A stretch of DNA of 64,000 nucleotides from Gemmobacter aquaticus (lineage in GTDB: Bacteria; Pseudomonadota; Alphaproteobacteria; Rhodobacterales; Rhodobacteraceae). The position numbers and the translations under genes are program-made. The first letter of the stretch is position 1. Each line of letters opens with the position of its first letter. Under the pieces are notes generated by a model. That model saw only the letters and a list, made by a program, of their open reading frames with translations. It did not search any database and was not told where the DNA came from. Below are positions 52,509-61,304 of the stretch, piece by piece. Location of the stretch: assembly GCF_007859075.1 (NCBI RefSeq), contig NZ_VOAK01000011.1, positions 62,001 through 126,000 of the forward strand. The letters are read 5' to 3'.

Positions 52509-53675
52509 TCAGCCCGGCGCGGGGGCAAAGGGATCGTCGGGTCGCGTGGCAGGCGCGGTGAACCAGCGCGGGCCGTCCTCGGACATCCAGACGATGTCCT
52601 CGAGCCGCACGCCGCATTCCCCGTAGACGCACAGCATGGGCTCGATCGAAAAGCACATGCCGGGGGCAAGCAATGTCGAATTGCCTGCAACGATATAGGG
52701 TTCCTCGTGGATGTCGAGGCCAAGCCCGTGTCCGGTGCGGTGCGGCAGGCCCGGAACGGCGTAGCCGGGGCCATAACCCGCGTCTGTCAGGGTGTTGCGC
52801 GCCGCCGCATCCACGTCGGCGCAGGGCGCCCCGATCCGGGCAGCGGCAAAGGCTGCGGCCTGGGCGCGCTGTTCCAGATACCAAAGCGCGCTCTGGCGGG
52901 CAGTCGGGGTGCCGAACACATAGGTGCGGGTGATGTCCGACCGGTAGCCCTGCAGGGTGCCGCCCAGATCAACCAGAACCATATCCCCTTGCGACAATGT
53001 CTGCGGATAGGGGACGCCATGGGGATAGGCGGTCGCTTCGCCGAACTGCACCGCGACGAACAGGGGATCAAGCCCAAGCGCCCGGTGCGCGGCGTTGACA
53101 AAAGCGCTGACCTCGGTGGTGGAAATTCCAGGGCGCAAACCTGCGTGGACGGCCTTGTGCACTTCAAGGCTTGCATCCATCGCGGTCTGGATCAGTGCGA
53201 GTTCGGCGCGCGACTTGATTTGGCGCCCGGCCACGATCAGCGGCTGTGCTGGCACCACTTGGGCACCCGCCGCCATCAGGCCGGTAACAAAGCGGAACGG
53301 GGTCAACGGATCAACGGCCAGCGTGCCGCCTGCCAGACCGGTGATCAGGGCGAAGGGGTCCTCGTCCTCTTCCCATTGCGCGATTGCGCCGGGGATTCGC
53401 AGCAGCGTGCGCAGTTTCGGCACCTCGAACGTGGGCGAGACATAGGTGATCTCGCCCCGAGCCGGGATCAAAGCCCCATGGATGCGCTCGGACAAACCCA
53501 GCGACAGACCGGTGAAATAGGCAAGCGAGGAGGAGGCATCGAGCCACAATGCGGAAATCGCTGCGCGCTGCATGCGGCCCTGAAGGCTGGCAATCCTTGT
53601 CCGAAGCTCAGCATCGGTGATCGGCGCGGCCTCGACCGGGGTGAAACGCGCGAGGGCGGTATCCAGGCTGGTCAT
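52509..53675 (-). CDS. M24-family metallopeptidase (Xaa-Pro aminopeptidase-like)
   Basis: 388 residues. The N-terminal creatinase-type domain is followed by a pita-bread catalytic domain with the five metal ligands: aspartates in MVLVDLGGTLQGYRSDITRTYV, histidine in HRTGHGLGLDIHEEP and glutamates in CFSIEPMLCVYGECGVRLEDIV. No signal peptide, so it acts in the cytoplasm, presumably on peptides brought in by DppABCDF. The start MTSLDTALARF has no ribosome-binding site of its own, but its ATG overlaps the stop of a 17-codon leader ORF (ATGA). Confidence 0.9.
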   Translation of the reverse strand: MTSLDTALARFTPVEAAPITDAELRTRIASLQGRMQRAAISALWLDASSSLAYFTGLSLGLSERIHGALIPARGEITYVSPTFEVPKLRTLLRIPGAIAQWEEDEDPFALITGLAGGTLAVDPLTPFRFVTGLMAAGAQVVPAQPLIVAGRQIKSRAELALIQTAMDASLEVHKAVHAGLRPGISTTEVSAFVNAAHRALGLDPLFVAVQFGEATAYPHGVPYPQTLSQGDMVLVDLGGTLQGYRSDITRTYVFGTPTARQSALWYLEQRAQAAAFAAARIGAPCADVDAAARNTLTDAGYGPGYAVPGLPHRTGHGLGLDIHEEPYIVAGNSTLLAPGMCFSIEPMLCVYGECGVRLEDIVWMSEDGPRWFTAPATRPDDPFAPAPG

Positions 53676-53725
53676 GCGCGGCCAAAGGGGCGCGCGCCTG
53701 CGCGGCAAGCCGTGGAATCGCTCAT
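53672..53725 (-). CDS. 17-codon leader ORF coupled to the M24 peptidase gene
   Basis: Encodes MSDSTACRAGARPFGRA. It has a strong GGGGGGAAGAC site directly before its ATG, whereas the peptidase start has none, and its TGA overlaps the peptidase ATG. This is the arrangement expected for translational coupling or a small regulatory leader peptide. The peptide resembles no protein I know. The alternative is a frameshifted N-terminus, but the downstream frame upstream of its ATG offers no plausible start. Confidence 0.55.
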   Translation of the reverse strand: MSDSTACRAGARPFGRA

Positions 53726-53839
53726 GTCTTCCCCCCAGAAGTGAACAGCCACTTTGGTAACGCAGATAGGATACAATATACAACATGGAATCTTGCGCGG
53801 GCTTCGTCCATGATGGCCCCGACGGGGAGAGGGAACGGA

Positions 53840-54520
53840 ATGGCGCTGACCGGAATTGACGTTTCGCAAACGGCCTCGGCCGCGCGCATCGTGTTTGAGG
53901 CCTTGCGCAAGGCCATCGTGACGGGAGAGTTGAAGGACGGCGATCCGCTGCGGCAGGATGCGATTGCACAAGTCTTCAATACCAGCCGAATCCCGGTGCG
54001 CGAGGCGCTGGCGATGCTTGAACAACAGGGCCTCGTGCGGAACCAGCGCTACAAGGGTGCGGTCGTAACGGGCCTCTCCATCGAAGAGGCCGGCGAGATC
54101 TTTGAGTTCCGCTGCCTGGTCGAGGCACATGTGATGCGTGCCGCAGTGCCGCGCATGACGCCCGAGATTATCGCCACAGCGCATGCGATTTGCGAGGAAT
54201 TCGCAGTCGAGCAAGACCCGATGCGGTGGGGTGATCTGAACCGGGCCTTTCACGGCACGCTTCTCGCGGCGAGCGGACTTCCGTTCCATGTGTCTACCCT
54301 CGACAGCGCGATGGACCGGCTTGACCGCTATCTTCGGGCACAACTGCTGCTCACCGATGGCCAGAACCGGGCAAATGGCGAACATCGGGCGATTCTCGCG
54401 GCTTGCGCGCGGGGCGATGCGGATGCTGCGGCAGAGCTTGCCGTGGCCCATGTGCGCGGCGCAAACGCTGCCTTGCGCGTGCATCTGGCGCGCATCAAGG
54501 CGGGCTTCGGCCAAAGCTGA
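53840..54520 (+). CDS. GntR-family regulator, FadR/FCD subfamily
   Basis: 226 residues. N-terminal winged helix: ARIVFEALRKAIVTGELKDGDPLRQDAIAQVFNTSRIPVREALAMLEQQGLV. The all-helical FCD effector domain has metal-site histidines (EAHVMRAA, FHGTLLAASG, EHRAILAACARGDADAAAELAVAHV). ATG 53840 preceded by GAGAGGGAACG is the natural start. It is divergent from the peptidase-dpp cluster and is its likely repressor. The intervening 114 bases contain the AT-rich GGATACAATATACAAC, a candidate operator. Confidence 0.9.
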   Translation: MALTGIDVSQTASAARIVFEALRKAIVTGELKDGDPLRQDAIAQVFNTSRIPVREALAMLEQQGLVRNQRYKGAVVTGLSIEEAGEIFEFRCLVEAHVMRAAVPRMTPEIIATAHAICEEFAVEQDPMRWGDLNRAFHGTLLAASGLPFHVSTLDSAMDRLDRYLRAQLLLTDGQNRANGEHRAILAACARGDADAAAELAVAHVRGANAALRVHLARIKAGFGQS

Positions 54521-54544
54521 CGGCAAGGCCCCGGCGCATCTGCA

Positions 54545-54979
54545 TCAGGCCTGTTCTCCGCCCGCGCACATCAGGACGGCCCAGAGCCTTGGCATCGGAT
54601 GCGCGTCAGCCCCAATCCAGTTCCGAAGGGCCGCGAAGCGGCGATCGCATTTCCGGGCGTGGTTCTGCGCAATCACTGCGATACGGTGGTCGAGGAACAG
54701 GTTTCCGAAACGATCCAGCGGGGTGGCAAGATAGGCCTCGACCGCCGGTTCCATCCCCTTGGACGCAAATCCGGGTAGAACCTCCTCGGTGTAGATCTGG
54801 CGCAAGGTCTCGCCGTCGCGCCCGGCCATCGCCTCGCGCACCAGCGCCCTCGGTCGCGCCCCGAGCGTGGCGGGCGGCAGATGAAAGAGCGTTGCCGGAA
54901 AGCTTGTGGCCTGTCGGGGGGCGACAGGTCGACCGTCTGTGCCTGCCCGCCTGCGTCTGAGGTAAACGAGATCAACACC
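54545..54979 (-). pseudogene. C-terminal remnant of a mannitol-dehydrogenase-family gene
   Basis: The open frame ends in LDRFGNLFLDHRIAVIAQNHARKCDRRFAALRNW, which strongly recalls the end of mannitol 2-dehydrogenase/fructuronate reductase-type proteins (RFANPFLDHRLADIAQNH). The preceding LVREAMAGRDGETLRQIYTEEVLPGF also fits. The frame is closed by a stop at 54980 and has no N-terminal NAD-binding domain upstream. A full-length protein would need about 300 more residues. I read it as a decayed gene; a GTG start at 54841 would give only 98 residues. Confidence 0.45.
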
Positions 54980-55387
54980 TTAACCGCTTCGCTGAAGATG
55001 CGCGCCGATCACCAGACGATCGATCATCGGCGCAGCCTGTGGTGTCAGGCCGTGCGCGGAATAAAGGTTCCCCGTCGGGCGCCACGATCTTGCGCACATT
55101 CCGCCGTCGGTGTGCTCGCCCAGAACGGCGATCCGCACGCGAATATTGCCGGGACGGCCCTCGGGGCGCGGGCGCTTGGCGTGCTCGAAACGGCTGGGTT
55201 CGACGCAGGCCAGGGCTTCCATCGTGCGCATCGACTACCCTTTGAATGTGACGGCTGTGCCGTGGCACGGCAAGGTGCTCACACCTTTCCGCTAGCTATG
55301 CTCTTTTCTATAGAGGATGGCTTTGGTCCATTCCTTTGCGAGGGGCGCAAGGGAAGACCATGGCATCAGCGTCAAGTTCCAGAGCAA
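54980..55387. other. Probable decayed sequence (408 bases)
   Basis: Between the mannitol-dehydrogenase remnant and the thiD stop. Short frames on both strands show no recognisable family and no good start sites. Bases 55280-55330 are AT-richer than surroundings. It may be the rest of the degenerated gene or unrelated debris. Confidence 0.4.
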
Positions 55388-56191
55388 TCAGCTTGGTGGC
55401 CACAAGTCGCTGAAATGATGCAATGGGCCATGGCCGTGCCCCACATCCAGCCGGTCAGCGGCGGCGATTGCGGCAAGGGTGTAGTCGCGTGCCATGGAAG
55501 CCGCGATCTGCAGATCAGCCGACTGTGCCAGACGGGTGGCAAGCGCCGACGAAAGGGTGCAGCCGGTGCCGTGTGTGTTGCGGGTGGGCAGTCGCCGCCC
55601 TTCGAACCAGGCCTCTGCCGTGGGGGTGACCAACAGGTCGGGACTGTCGTTTCCGCCCAGATGCCCGCCCTTCAGATAGACCGCCCCACAGCCCGAGGCC
55701 AAAAGCGCGTGGGCTTGTGCCCGCATCTCGGACCGGGATGCGGCGTGGTCCATCTCCAGCAGGTCCGCCGACTCGGGCAGATTGGGGGTGATGATGGTGG
55801 CAAGGGGCAGAAGCTCGGCGCGCAATGCCTCTACCGCTTCGGCCAGCAGCAGCCGGTCACCCGCCTTGGCGACCATGACAGGGTCAAGCACGATGGGCGC
55901 ATCAAGACCGCGCAGCGCGCCCGCCACGGCCGTGACCGTTTCGGCATTTCCCAGCATGCCGATCTTGACGGCATCGATGCGGATATCTTCGCGGATCGCG
56001 GTGATCTGTGCCGCGACGAAATCTGGCCGGATGAACTCGACCCCGGTAACTCCGATCGTGTTTTGCGCCGTAAGCGCAGTCAACGCCGCCATGGCATAGC
56101 CGCCATTGGCCGCAATTGCCTTGATGTCTGCCTGTATGCCCGCCCCGCCCGAGGGGTCAGAGCCGGCGATGGTCAGGATATTGCGGATCAT
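55388..56191 (-). CDS. thiD: Hydroxymethylpyrimidine (phosphate) kinase
   Basis: 267 residues. N-terminal TIAGSDPSGGAGIQADIKAIAANGGYAM, DAVKIGMLGNAETV, VLDPVMVAKAGDRLL, the lysine/glycine region VYLKGGHLGG and the anion hole NTHGTGCTLSSALATRLAQS identify ThiD. It phosphorylates HMP and HMP phosphate to the pyrimidine half of thiamine diphosphate. It is a single gene, 130 bases downstream of a TPP riboswitch, so it is turned off when thiamine diphosphate is plentiful. Confidence 0.95.
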   Translation of the reverse strand: MIRNILTIAGSDPSGGAGIQADIKAIAANGGYAMAALTALTAQNTIGVTGVEFIRPDFVAAQITAIREDIRIDAVKIGMLGNAETVTAVAGALRGLDAPIVLDPVMVAKAGDRLLLAEAVEALRAELLPLATIITPNLPESADLLEMDHAASRSEMRAQAHALLASGCGAVYLKGGHLGGNDSPDLLVTPTAEAWFEGRRLPTRNTHGTGCTLSSALATRLAQSADLQIAASMARDYTLAAIAAADRLDVGHGHGPLHHFSDLWPPS

Positions 56192-56319
56192 GCCTGTTCC
56201 CGTCGCGGACAGTGCGGTTGAGCGGGGAAAAGGTGGTGTCCGAAAGCTCTCATGTTGCCTCCCGTGACGTGAGAGGCCGAAGACCGGTGGGCGTTAAGTC
56301 GATACCCCAGTACCGGTTC

Positions 56320-56400
56320 GCGGACTTCCTACGCCAGCATGATCTGGTTCAGGTTCAAAGGGTGCTTCTCAGCCCGCCGGATGCGGACGCCCCTGTCGCC
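56320..56400 (-). promoter_or_regulatory. TPP riboswitch (THI element) upstream of thiD
   Basis: On the minus strand the conserved core reads GGGCTGAGAAGCACCC, then TTTGAACCTGAACCAGATCA, then TGCTGGCGTAGGAAG: the pyrimidine-sensing CTGAGA and the pyrophosphate-sensing ACCTGA...GATCA...GCGTAGGAA blocks. Downstream, ACCGGT at 56284-56289 and at 56312-56317 can pair and form part of the expression platform. Confidence 0.92.
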
Positions 56401-56482
56401 ACGGCACCTGATCACGGAGCCCCGCGCTTGTCCAGTCCGGGTCTGCCGGATTTGTCGAAGGCGCAGGGGTGGATCGCAGAAT

Positions 56483-56567
56483 GGGCAAGTGCCCTGAAAA
56501 TAATCATTACTGGCTGGGTGGCGCACGGCAATTGCGCGAACGGAAAATCTGTGCTTCCATCAGAGCA
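56483..56567 (+). promoter_or_regulatory. Small hairpins in the nap leader
   Basis: Three potential stems precede napE: GGGC-AAGT-GCCC (56483-56494), GCGCA-N7-TGCGC (56521-56537) and TGCT-N8-AGCA (56552-56567). Together with the terminator-like hairpin that follows they could form an antitermination leader. No FNR-type TTGAT-N4-ATCAA site is visible. Functional reading is inference. Confidence 0.3.
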
Positions 56568-56605
56568 TGTGCCAAACACGCAGTTTTTCGGCCGGAGTGC
56601 CGGGG

Positions 56606-56640
56606 CGTGACGCCTAAGCGTCACGGACGGTTTTCTGTTT
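56606..56640 (+). terminator. Terminator-like hairpin in the nap leader
   Basis: CGTGACGC - CTAA - GCGTCACG, a perfect 8-bp stem followed by GACGG and TTTTCTGTTT, ending 36 bases before napE. There is no + strand gene upstream that it could terminate, so it is placed like an attenuator of the nap operon. Confidence 0.6.
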
Positions 56641-56676
56641 CCGACGAAATGCTCCCAATGTGAAGGAAGGTGACCG

Positions 56677-56835
56677 ATGGCAGAGCGCCCGGCCCCACCC
56701 AGCAAGGCAGAGGAACGCAACACATTCCTGTTTCTCGCGGTTTTCCTCGCCCCGGCGCTGGCCGTGGCGGGGGTGGGCTCCCTTGGGCTCGGGATCTGGA
56801 TCTGGCAGATGATCTTCGGACCCCCGACGGGTTGA
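56677..56835 (+). CDS. napE: Periplasmic nitrate reductase component NapE
   Basis: 52-residue membrane protein with a short polar start (MAERPAPPSKAEERNTF) and one hydrophobic helix (about 17-47). The pattern EERNTFLFLAVFLAPALAVAGVG and the IWIWQMIFGPP end are typical of NapE. AAGGAAGG precedes the ATG. Function is not established; it is found in many alphaproteobacterial nap operons. First gene of napEFDABC, 12 bases before napF. Confidence 0.85.
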   Translation: MAERPAPPSKAEERNTFLFLAVFLAPALAVAGVGSLGLGIWIWQMIFGPPTG

Positions 56836-56847
56836 GGGGGGCATCCG

Positions 56848-57351
56848 ATGGCACAGGACCACGCACCGTCGCGGCGGCAATTCCTGACCGCTCGCCCGAG
56901 CCGTCCCGCCGCCGAGTTCCGCCCACCCTGGACGGATGAGCGGTTGCTCGCCAGCCGTTGCACTGGCTGTGGTGATTGCATTGCCGCATGCGGGGAACGC
57001 ATCCTTGAGCCCGGGCCGGGCGGCTTGCCGCGCGTGAGCTTCAATGGGGGCGAATGCACCTTTTGCGGGGCCTGCGCGGCGGCATGTGATGAAGGCGCAT
57101 TCCTTGTGGATCTGGCCAAGCCGTGGCCGGTGACAGTCGTCATGGCGAACCCGTGCCTCTTGTCGGCAGGCATCGCCTGTGGGCTCTGCACCGATGCCTG
57201 CGCCCAAACGGCGCTGCGCCTTGACCTGAGCGTGCGTCCTGTGGGCGCCATCCACATCGACGCCGATGCCTGCACCGGCTGTGGCGCCTGCCTTTCGGCC
57301 TGCCCGAACCAAAGCCTTGCGCTGCATGACCCCAGACGGGGGGGCGCATGA
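56848..57351 (+). CDS. napF: Ferredoxin-type protein NapF
   Basis: 167 residues with four 4Fe-4S cluster motifs: CTGCGDCIAAC, CTFCGACAAAC, the longer CLLSAGIACGLCTDAC and CTGCGACLSAC. The N-terminus (APSRRQFLTARP) carries an RR-like segment seen in NapF, although the protein is cytoplasmic in studied bacteria, where it helps load iron-sulfur clusters into NapA. Its stop overlaps the napD start (ATGA). Confidence 0.92.
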   Translation: MAQDHAPSRRQFLTARPSRPAAEFRPPWTDERLLASRCTGCGDCIAACGERILEPGPGGLPRVSFNGGECTFCGACAAACDEGAFLVDLAKPWPVTVVMANPCLLSAGIACGLCTDACAQTALRLDLSVRPVGAIHIDADACTGCGACLSACPNQSLALHDPRRGGA

Positions 57352-57626
57352 CGACCGAACTGCATATCGCAAGCCTTGTCGTGCGCATCGACCCGGCCCG
57401 CATGGCCGAGGTGCTGCCACGCCTGAATGCCCTCCCGCAAATTGAGGTCGCCCTTCACGACCCTTCGGGAAAACTGGTCCTGATGATGGAGACGACCGAT
57501 GAGGCCGCCATCGCCGGGACCCTGACCCGCATCCAACTGATGGACGGCGTGGCCAGTGCCGCGCTGGTCTATCACCACAATCTTGAGCCCGATGAAGCCG
57601 CACAAACGGAAGGAAACGCGCGATGA
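57348..57626 (+). CDS. napD: NapA maturation chaperone NapD
   Basis: 92 residues. [45 protein letters not shown] matches NapD. It binds the Tat signal of NapA in the cytoplasm and delays export until the cofactor is inserted. Overlaps both napF and napA by ATGA. Confidence 0.92.
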   Translation: MTTELHIASLVVRIDPARMAEVLPRLNALPQIEVALHDPSGKLVLMMETTDEAAIAGTLTRIQLMDGVASAALVYHHNLEPDEAAQTEGNAR

Positions 57627-60121
57627 CCGATCTTACCCGGCGTGACGTGATCAAGGCGCAGGCGTTGATTGCCGCGGCAACGGCCGCTGGCCTGCCGATC
57701 CCGGCAGCCGCGCAGAACCTTGTAACCGAGGCGGACCTTACGCAGCTCACCTGGACCAAGGCTCCCTGCCGTTTCTGTGGCACCGGCTGCTCGATCATGG
57801 TCGCGACCAAGGCGGGCCGGGTTGTCGCCACCCACGGCGACAGCAAGTCCGAGGTCAATCGCGGCCTGAACTGCGTGAAGGGCTATTTCCTGTCGAAGAT
57901 CATGTATGGCGAGGACCGTCTGACCACGCCCCTGCTGCGCAAGCGCGACGGCCAGTACCACAAGGATGGGACCTTCGAGCCGGTCACCTGGGACGAAGCC
58001 TTCGACATCATGGCCGAGAAATGGAAGAAAACCCTGGCCGAAAAAGGGCCCAAGGCCATCGGCATGTTCGGTTCCGGCCAGTGGACGGTCTGGGAGGGCT
58101 ATGCCGCCGCCAAGCTGATGAAGGCAGGCTTCCGGTCGAACAACATCGACCCCAATGCGCGGCATTGCATGGCCAGTGCGGTTGCGGGCTTCATGCGCAC
58201 CTTCGGCATCGACGAGCCGATGGGCTGCTATGACGATTTCGAGGCCGCCGACGCTTTTGTGCTGTGGGGCTCCAACATGGCCGAGATGCACCCGATCCTG
58301 TGGACGCGCGTCTCGGACCGCCGCTTCAGCCATCCGCATGTGAAGGTGGCGGTGCTGTCCACCTTTACGCACCGCAGCTTTGATCTGGCAGACATCCCGA
58401 TCATCTTTACCCCGCAGACCGACCTCGCGATCCTCAACTACATCGCGAACTACATCATCCAGAACAACGCGGTGAATCAGGATTTCGTGGCGCAGCATGT
58501 GAACTTCAAGCGCGGCGTCACCGACATCGGCTATGGCCTGCGCCCAGAAGACCCGCGTGAGGCAAATGCCGCCAATACCGAAGACCCGAACGCGGCTGAG
58601 CCGATGAGCTTTGACGAGTTTGCGGCATTCGTGGCGGAGTACACGCTGGAAAAGACCGCCGCCCTTTCGGGGGTCCCGGCCTCGCGGCTTGAGGAGCTGG
58701 CGAAGCTCTATGCAGATCCGAACGTCAAGGTCATGTCGCTCTGGACCATGGGGTTCAACCAGCACACCCGCGGGGTCTGGGCGAACAACATGATCTACAA
58801 CATCCACCTGCTGACCGGAAAAATCGCGACGCCCGGCAACTCGCCCTTCTCGCTGACGGGGCAGCCCTCAGCCTGCGGTACTGCCCGAGAGGTGGGGACC
58901 TTCTCGCACCGCCTGCCCGCCGACCTGGTGGTGACGAACCCCGAACACCGCGCCCATGCCGAAGAGCTGTGGAAGCTGCCGGCCGGCACGATCCCTGATT
59001 GGCTGGGCTCGCATGCCGTAAAGCAGAACCGTGACCTGAAGGACGGCAAGATCAACGTCTATTGGGTGCAGGTGAACAACAACATGCAGGCTGCCCCGAA
59101 CATGATGCAGGAGGGGCTGCCAGGTTACCGTAACCCCGACAACTTCATCGTCGTGTCGGATGCCTATCCGACCGTCACCTGCGAGGCAGCGGACCTTGTC
59201 CTGCCCTCGGCCATGTGGGTGGAGAAAGAGGGCGCCTATGGCAATGCCGAACGGCGCACGCAGTTCTGGCATCAACTGGTCGATGCCCCCGGCGAGGCGC
59301 GGTCGGACCTGTGGCAAGTCGTGGAGTTCTCGAAACGCTTCACCACCGACGAGATTTGGCCGCCTGAACTGCTGGAGGCCAATCCCGACTACAAGGGCAA
59401 GACGCTGTTCGACGTGCTCTTTGCCAACGGTCAGGTGAACCGGTTCGGGCTCGAAGACATCAGCCCCGATCACAACAACCCGGAAGCACAGGATTTCGGC
59501 TTCTACATCCAGAAAGGCCTGTTCGAGGAATACGCCAGCTTCGGGCGCGGCCATGGCCACGATCTTGCGCCGTTCGACACCTATCACGAGGTGCGCGGCC
59601 TGCGCTGGCCCGTGGTCAATGGTCAGGAAACCCGCTGGCGCTTTAACGGCGAGCATGACCCCTATGTGGCCGAGGGCCGGGATTTCCAGTTCTACGGCAA
59701 CAAGGACGGCCGGGCGAACATCTTCGCACTGCCCTATGAGCCTGCCGCAGAGTCACCCGACGAGGAATATCCGTTCTGGCTATCCACCGGCCGCGTGCTG
59801 GAGCACTGGCACTCGGGGTCGATGACGCAACGCGTGCCGGAACTCTATCGCGCGGTGCCAGATGCGCTGTGTTACATGCACCCCGACGATGCCCAGGCGA
59901 TGAACCTGCGGCGGGGGTCAGAGGTGAAGATCATCTCGCGGCGCGGCGAGATGCGGGTGCGGGTGGAAACGCGCGGGCGCAACAAGCCTCCGCGCGGGTT
60001 GGTGTTCGTGCCGTGGTTCGACGCCCGCCGCCTGATCAACAAGGTGACGCTGGACGCCACCGACCCGATCTCGAAACAGGCGGATTTCAAGAAATGCGCC
60101 GTCCGCATCGAAGCCGTGTGA
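57623..60121 (+). CDS. napA: Periplasmic nitrate reductase catalytic subunit NapA
   Basis: 832 residues, the usual length. Twin-arginine signal ([19 protein letters not shown]), one 4Fe-4S site in [25 protein letters not shown]...NCVKGYF and the molybdenum-ligand cysteine in [13 protein letters not shown]. It carries bis-MGD and reduces nitrate to nitrite in the periplasm, taking electrons from NapB. Start overlaps napD. Used for redox balancing, anaerobic respiration or denitrification; other denitrification genes are not in the window. Confidence 0.97.
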   Translation: MTDLTRRDVIKAQALIAAATAAGLPIPAAAQNLVTEADLTQLTWTKAPCRFCGTGCSIMVATKAGRVVATHGDSKSEVNRGLNCVKGYFLSKIMYGEDRLTTPLLRKRDGQYHKDGTFEPVTWDEAFDIMAEKWKKTLAEKGPKAIGMFGSGQWTVWEGYAAAKLMKAGFRSNNIDPNARHCMASAVAGFMRTFGIDEPMGCYDDFEAADAFVLWGSNMAEMHPILWTRVSDRRFSHPHVKVAVLSTFTHRSFDLADIPIIFTPQTDLAILNYIANYIIQNNAVNQDFVAQHVNFKRGVTDIGYGLRPEDPREANAANTEDPNAAEPMSFDEFAAFVAEYTLEKTAALSGVPASRLEELAKLYADPNVKVMSLWTMGFNQHTRGVWANNMIYNIHLLTGKIATPGNSPFSLTGQPSACGTAREVGTFSHRLPADLVVTNPEHRAHAEELWKLPAGTIPDWLGSHAVKQNRDLKDGKINVYWVQVNNNMQAAPNMMQEGLPGYRNPDNFIVVSDAYPTVTCEAADLVLPSAMWVEKEGAYGNAERRTQFWHQLVDAPGEARSDLWQVVEFSKRFTTDEIWPPELLEANPDYKGKTLFDVLFANGQVNRFGLEDISPDHNNPEAQDFGFYIQKGLFEEYASFGRGHGHDLAPFDTYHEVRGLRWPVVNGQETRWRFNGEHDPYVAEGRDFQFYGNKDGRANIFALPYEPAAESPDEEYPFWLSTGRVLEHWHSGSMTQRVPELYRAVPDALCYMHPDDAQAMNLRRGSEVKIISRRGEMRVRVETRGRNKPPRGLVFVPWFDARRLINKVTLDATDPISKQADFKKCAVRIEAV

Positions 60122-60135
60122 AGGGGGCCACGACC

Positions 60136-60600
60136 ATGAAACGCATCCTTCTTGCCGCCAGCCTGATGCTCGCCGGAAGTCTGGCCCTTGCCGAGAACCA
60201 GCTGGGGGGCATTCGCCCCGTCACGCCGCTTGACGAGGAATCAGAGGCGAGGCAGATCCCGAATGTGGTCAATTCCGACGTCAGACAGGTGCGCAACTAC
60301 CCCGACCAGCCACCGGTCATTCCGCACAAGATCGACAACTACCAGCTGGATCTGAACGCCAACAAATGCCTGACCTGCCACAGCCGCACCGCGGTAGAGG
60401 TGAGCCAGGCGCCGATGATCTCGGTCACGCATTTCATGGACCGCGAGGGGCAGACGCTCGCCTCGGTCAGCCCGCGCCGCTACTTCTGCACCCAATGCCA
60501 TGTGGTCCAGCATGACGTGGAGCCCGTCGTGGTGAACGGGTTTGTCGATGTGGACCGCGTGCTCGATTTCATGCGCGGCAAGAAGGAGGGGGGGCAGTAA
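60136..60600 (+). CDS. napB: Diheme cytochrome c NapB
   Basis: 154 residues with a signal peptide (1-19, ending LALAE) and two heme sites, CLTCH and CTQCH, each with a histidine ligand region nearby. Passes electrons from NapC to NapA in the periplasm. The stop TAA overlaps the napC start (TAATG). Confidence 0.95.
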   Translation: MKRILLAASLMLAGSLALAENQLGGIRPVTPLDEESEARQIPNVVNSDVRQVRNYPDQPPVIPHKIDNYQLDLNANKCLTCHSRTAVEVSQAPMISVTHFMDREGQTLASVSPRRYFCTQCHVVQHDVEPVVVNGFVDVDRVLDFMRGKKEGGQ

Positions 60601-61274
60601 TGCTGAACTTCCTCAAGCGGCTGTGGTTCATCATCCGGCAACCGGCCACCCATTACAGCCTTGGGTTCCTGACGATGGGCGGCTTCATCATGGGCATCAT
60701 TTTCTGGGGTGGCTTCAACACCGCGCTGGAGGTGACAAATACCGAAGCCTTCTGCACCAGCTGCCACGAGATGCGCGACAACGTCTATCAGGAGCTGAAG
60801 CCTACGATCCACTACACCAACCGGTCCGGCGTGCGCGCGACCTGCCCGGATTGCCATGTGCCGCATGACTGGACCGACAAGATCGCCCGGAAAATGCAGG
60901 CCAGCAAAGAGGTCTGGGGCAAGATCTTCGGCACGATCAACACGCGCGAGAAGTTCCTCGAAAAGCGGCTGGAACTCGCCCAGCATGAATGGGCACGGCT
61001 AGAGGCGAATGACAGCCTGGAATGCCGCAACTGCCATTCGGCTGAATCGATGGACGTCACACGGCAAAGCAAGCGCGCGGCCGAGGCGCATGAACGCTTC
61101 CTCTTTACCGGCGAGCGGACATGCATCAATTGCCACAAGGGCATCGCCCACCACCTGCCCGACATGTCGCAGCAGGCCTTCGTTGAACCACTGACGCCCA
61201 CCACTGGCCAGATCGCGCGCGGCCCGGTCAGATTGGCCGAGATCGAGGCCTATCTGCAGTCAGCCCGACCCTGA
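60600..61274 (+). CDS. napC: Tetraheme quinol dehydrogenase NapC
   Basis: 224 residues: one N-terminal membrane anchor (about 18-42) and four heme motifs, CTSCH, CPDCH, CRNCH and CINCH, in the periplasmic part. It oxidises quinol in the membrane and feeds NapB. It completes napEFDABC; napG and napH are absent, so NapC is the sole quinol route here. Confidence 0.96.
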   Translation: MLNFLKRLWFIIRQPATHYSLGFLTMGGFIMGIIFWGGFNTALEVTNTEAFCTSCHEMRDNVYQELKPTIHYTNRSGVRATCPDCHVPHDWTDKIARKMQASKEVWGKIFGTINTREKFLEKRLELAQHEWARLEANDSLECRNCHSAESMDVTRQSKRAAEAHERFLFTGERTCINCHKGIAHHLPDMSQQAFVEPLTPTTGQIARGPVRLAEIEAYLQSARP

Positions 61275-61280
61275 TGGTGT

Positions 61281-61302
61281 CGCGCCGGGGTGAACCGGCG
61301 CG
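61281..61302. terminator. Hairpin between napC and selD
   Basis: CGCGCCGG - GGTGAA - CCGGCGCG, an 8-bp stem extended by TGATG/CATCA arms, in the 30 bases between two convergent genes. No T tract. Confidence 0.6.
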
Positions 61303-61304
61303 CA

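Noticed and set aside
56411-56676. FNR/Anr box upstream of napE
   Set aside because: No TTGAT-N4-ATCAA or close variant found; TAATCATTA at 56501 does not fit.
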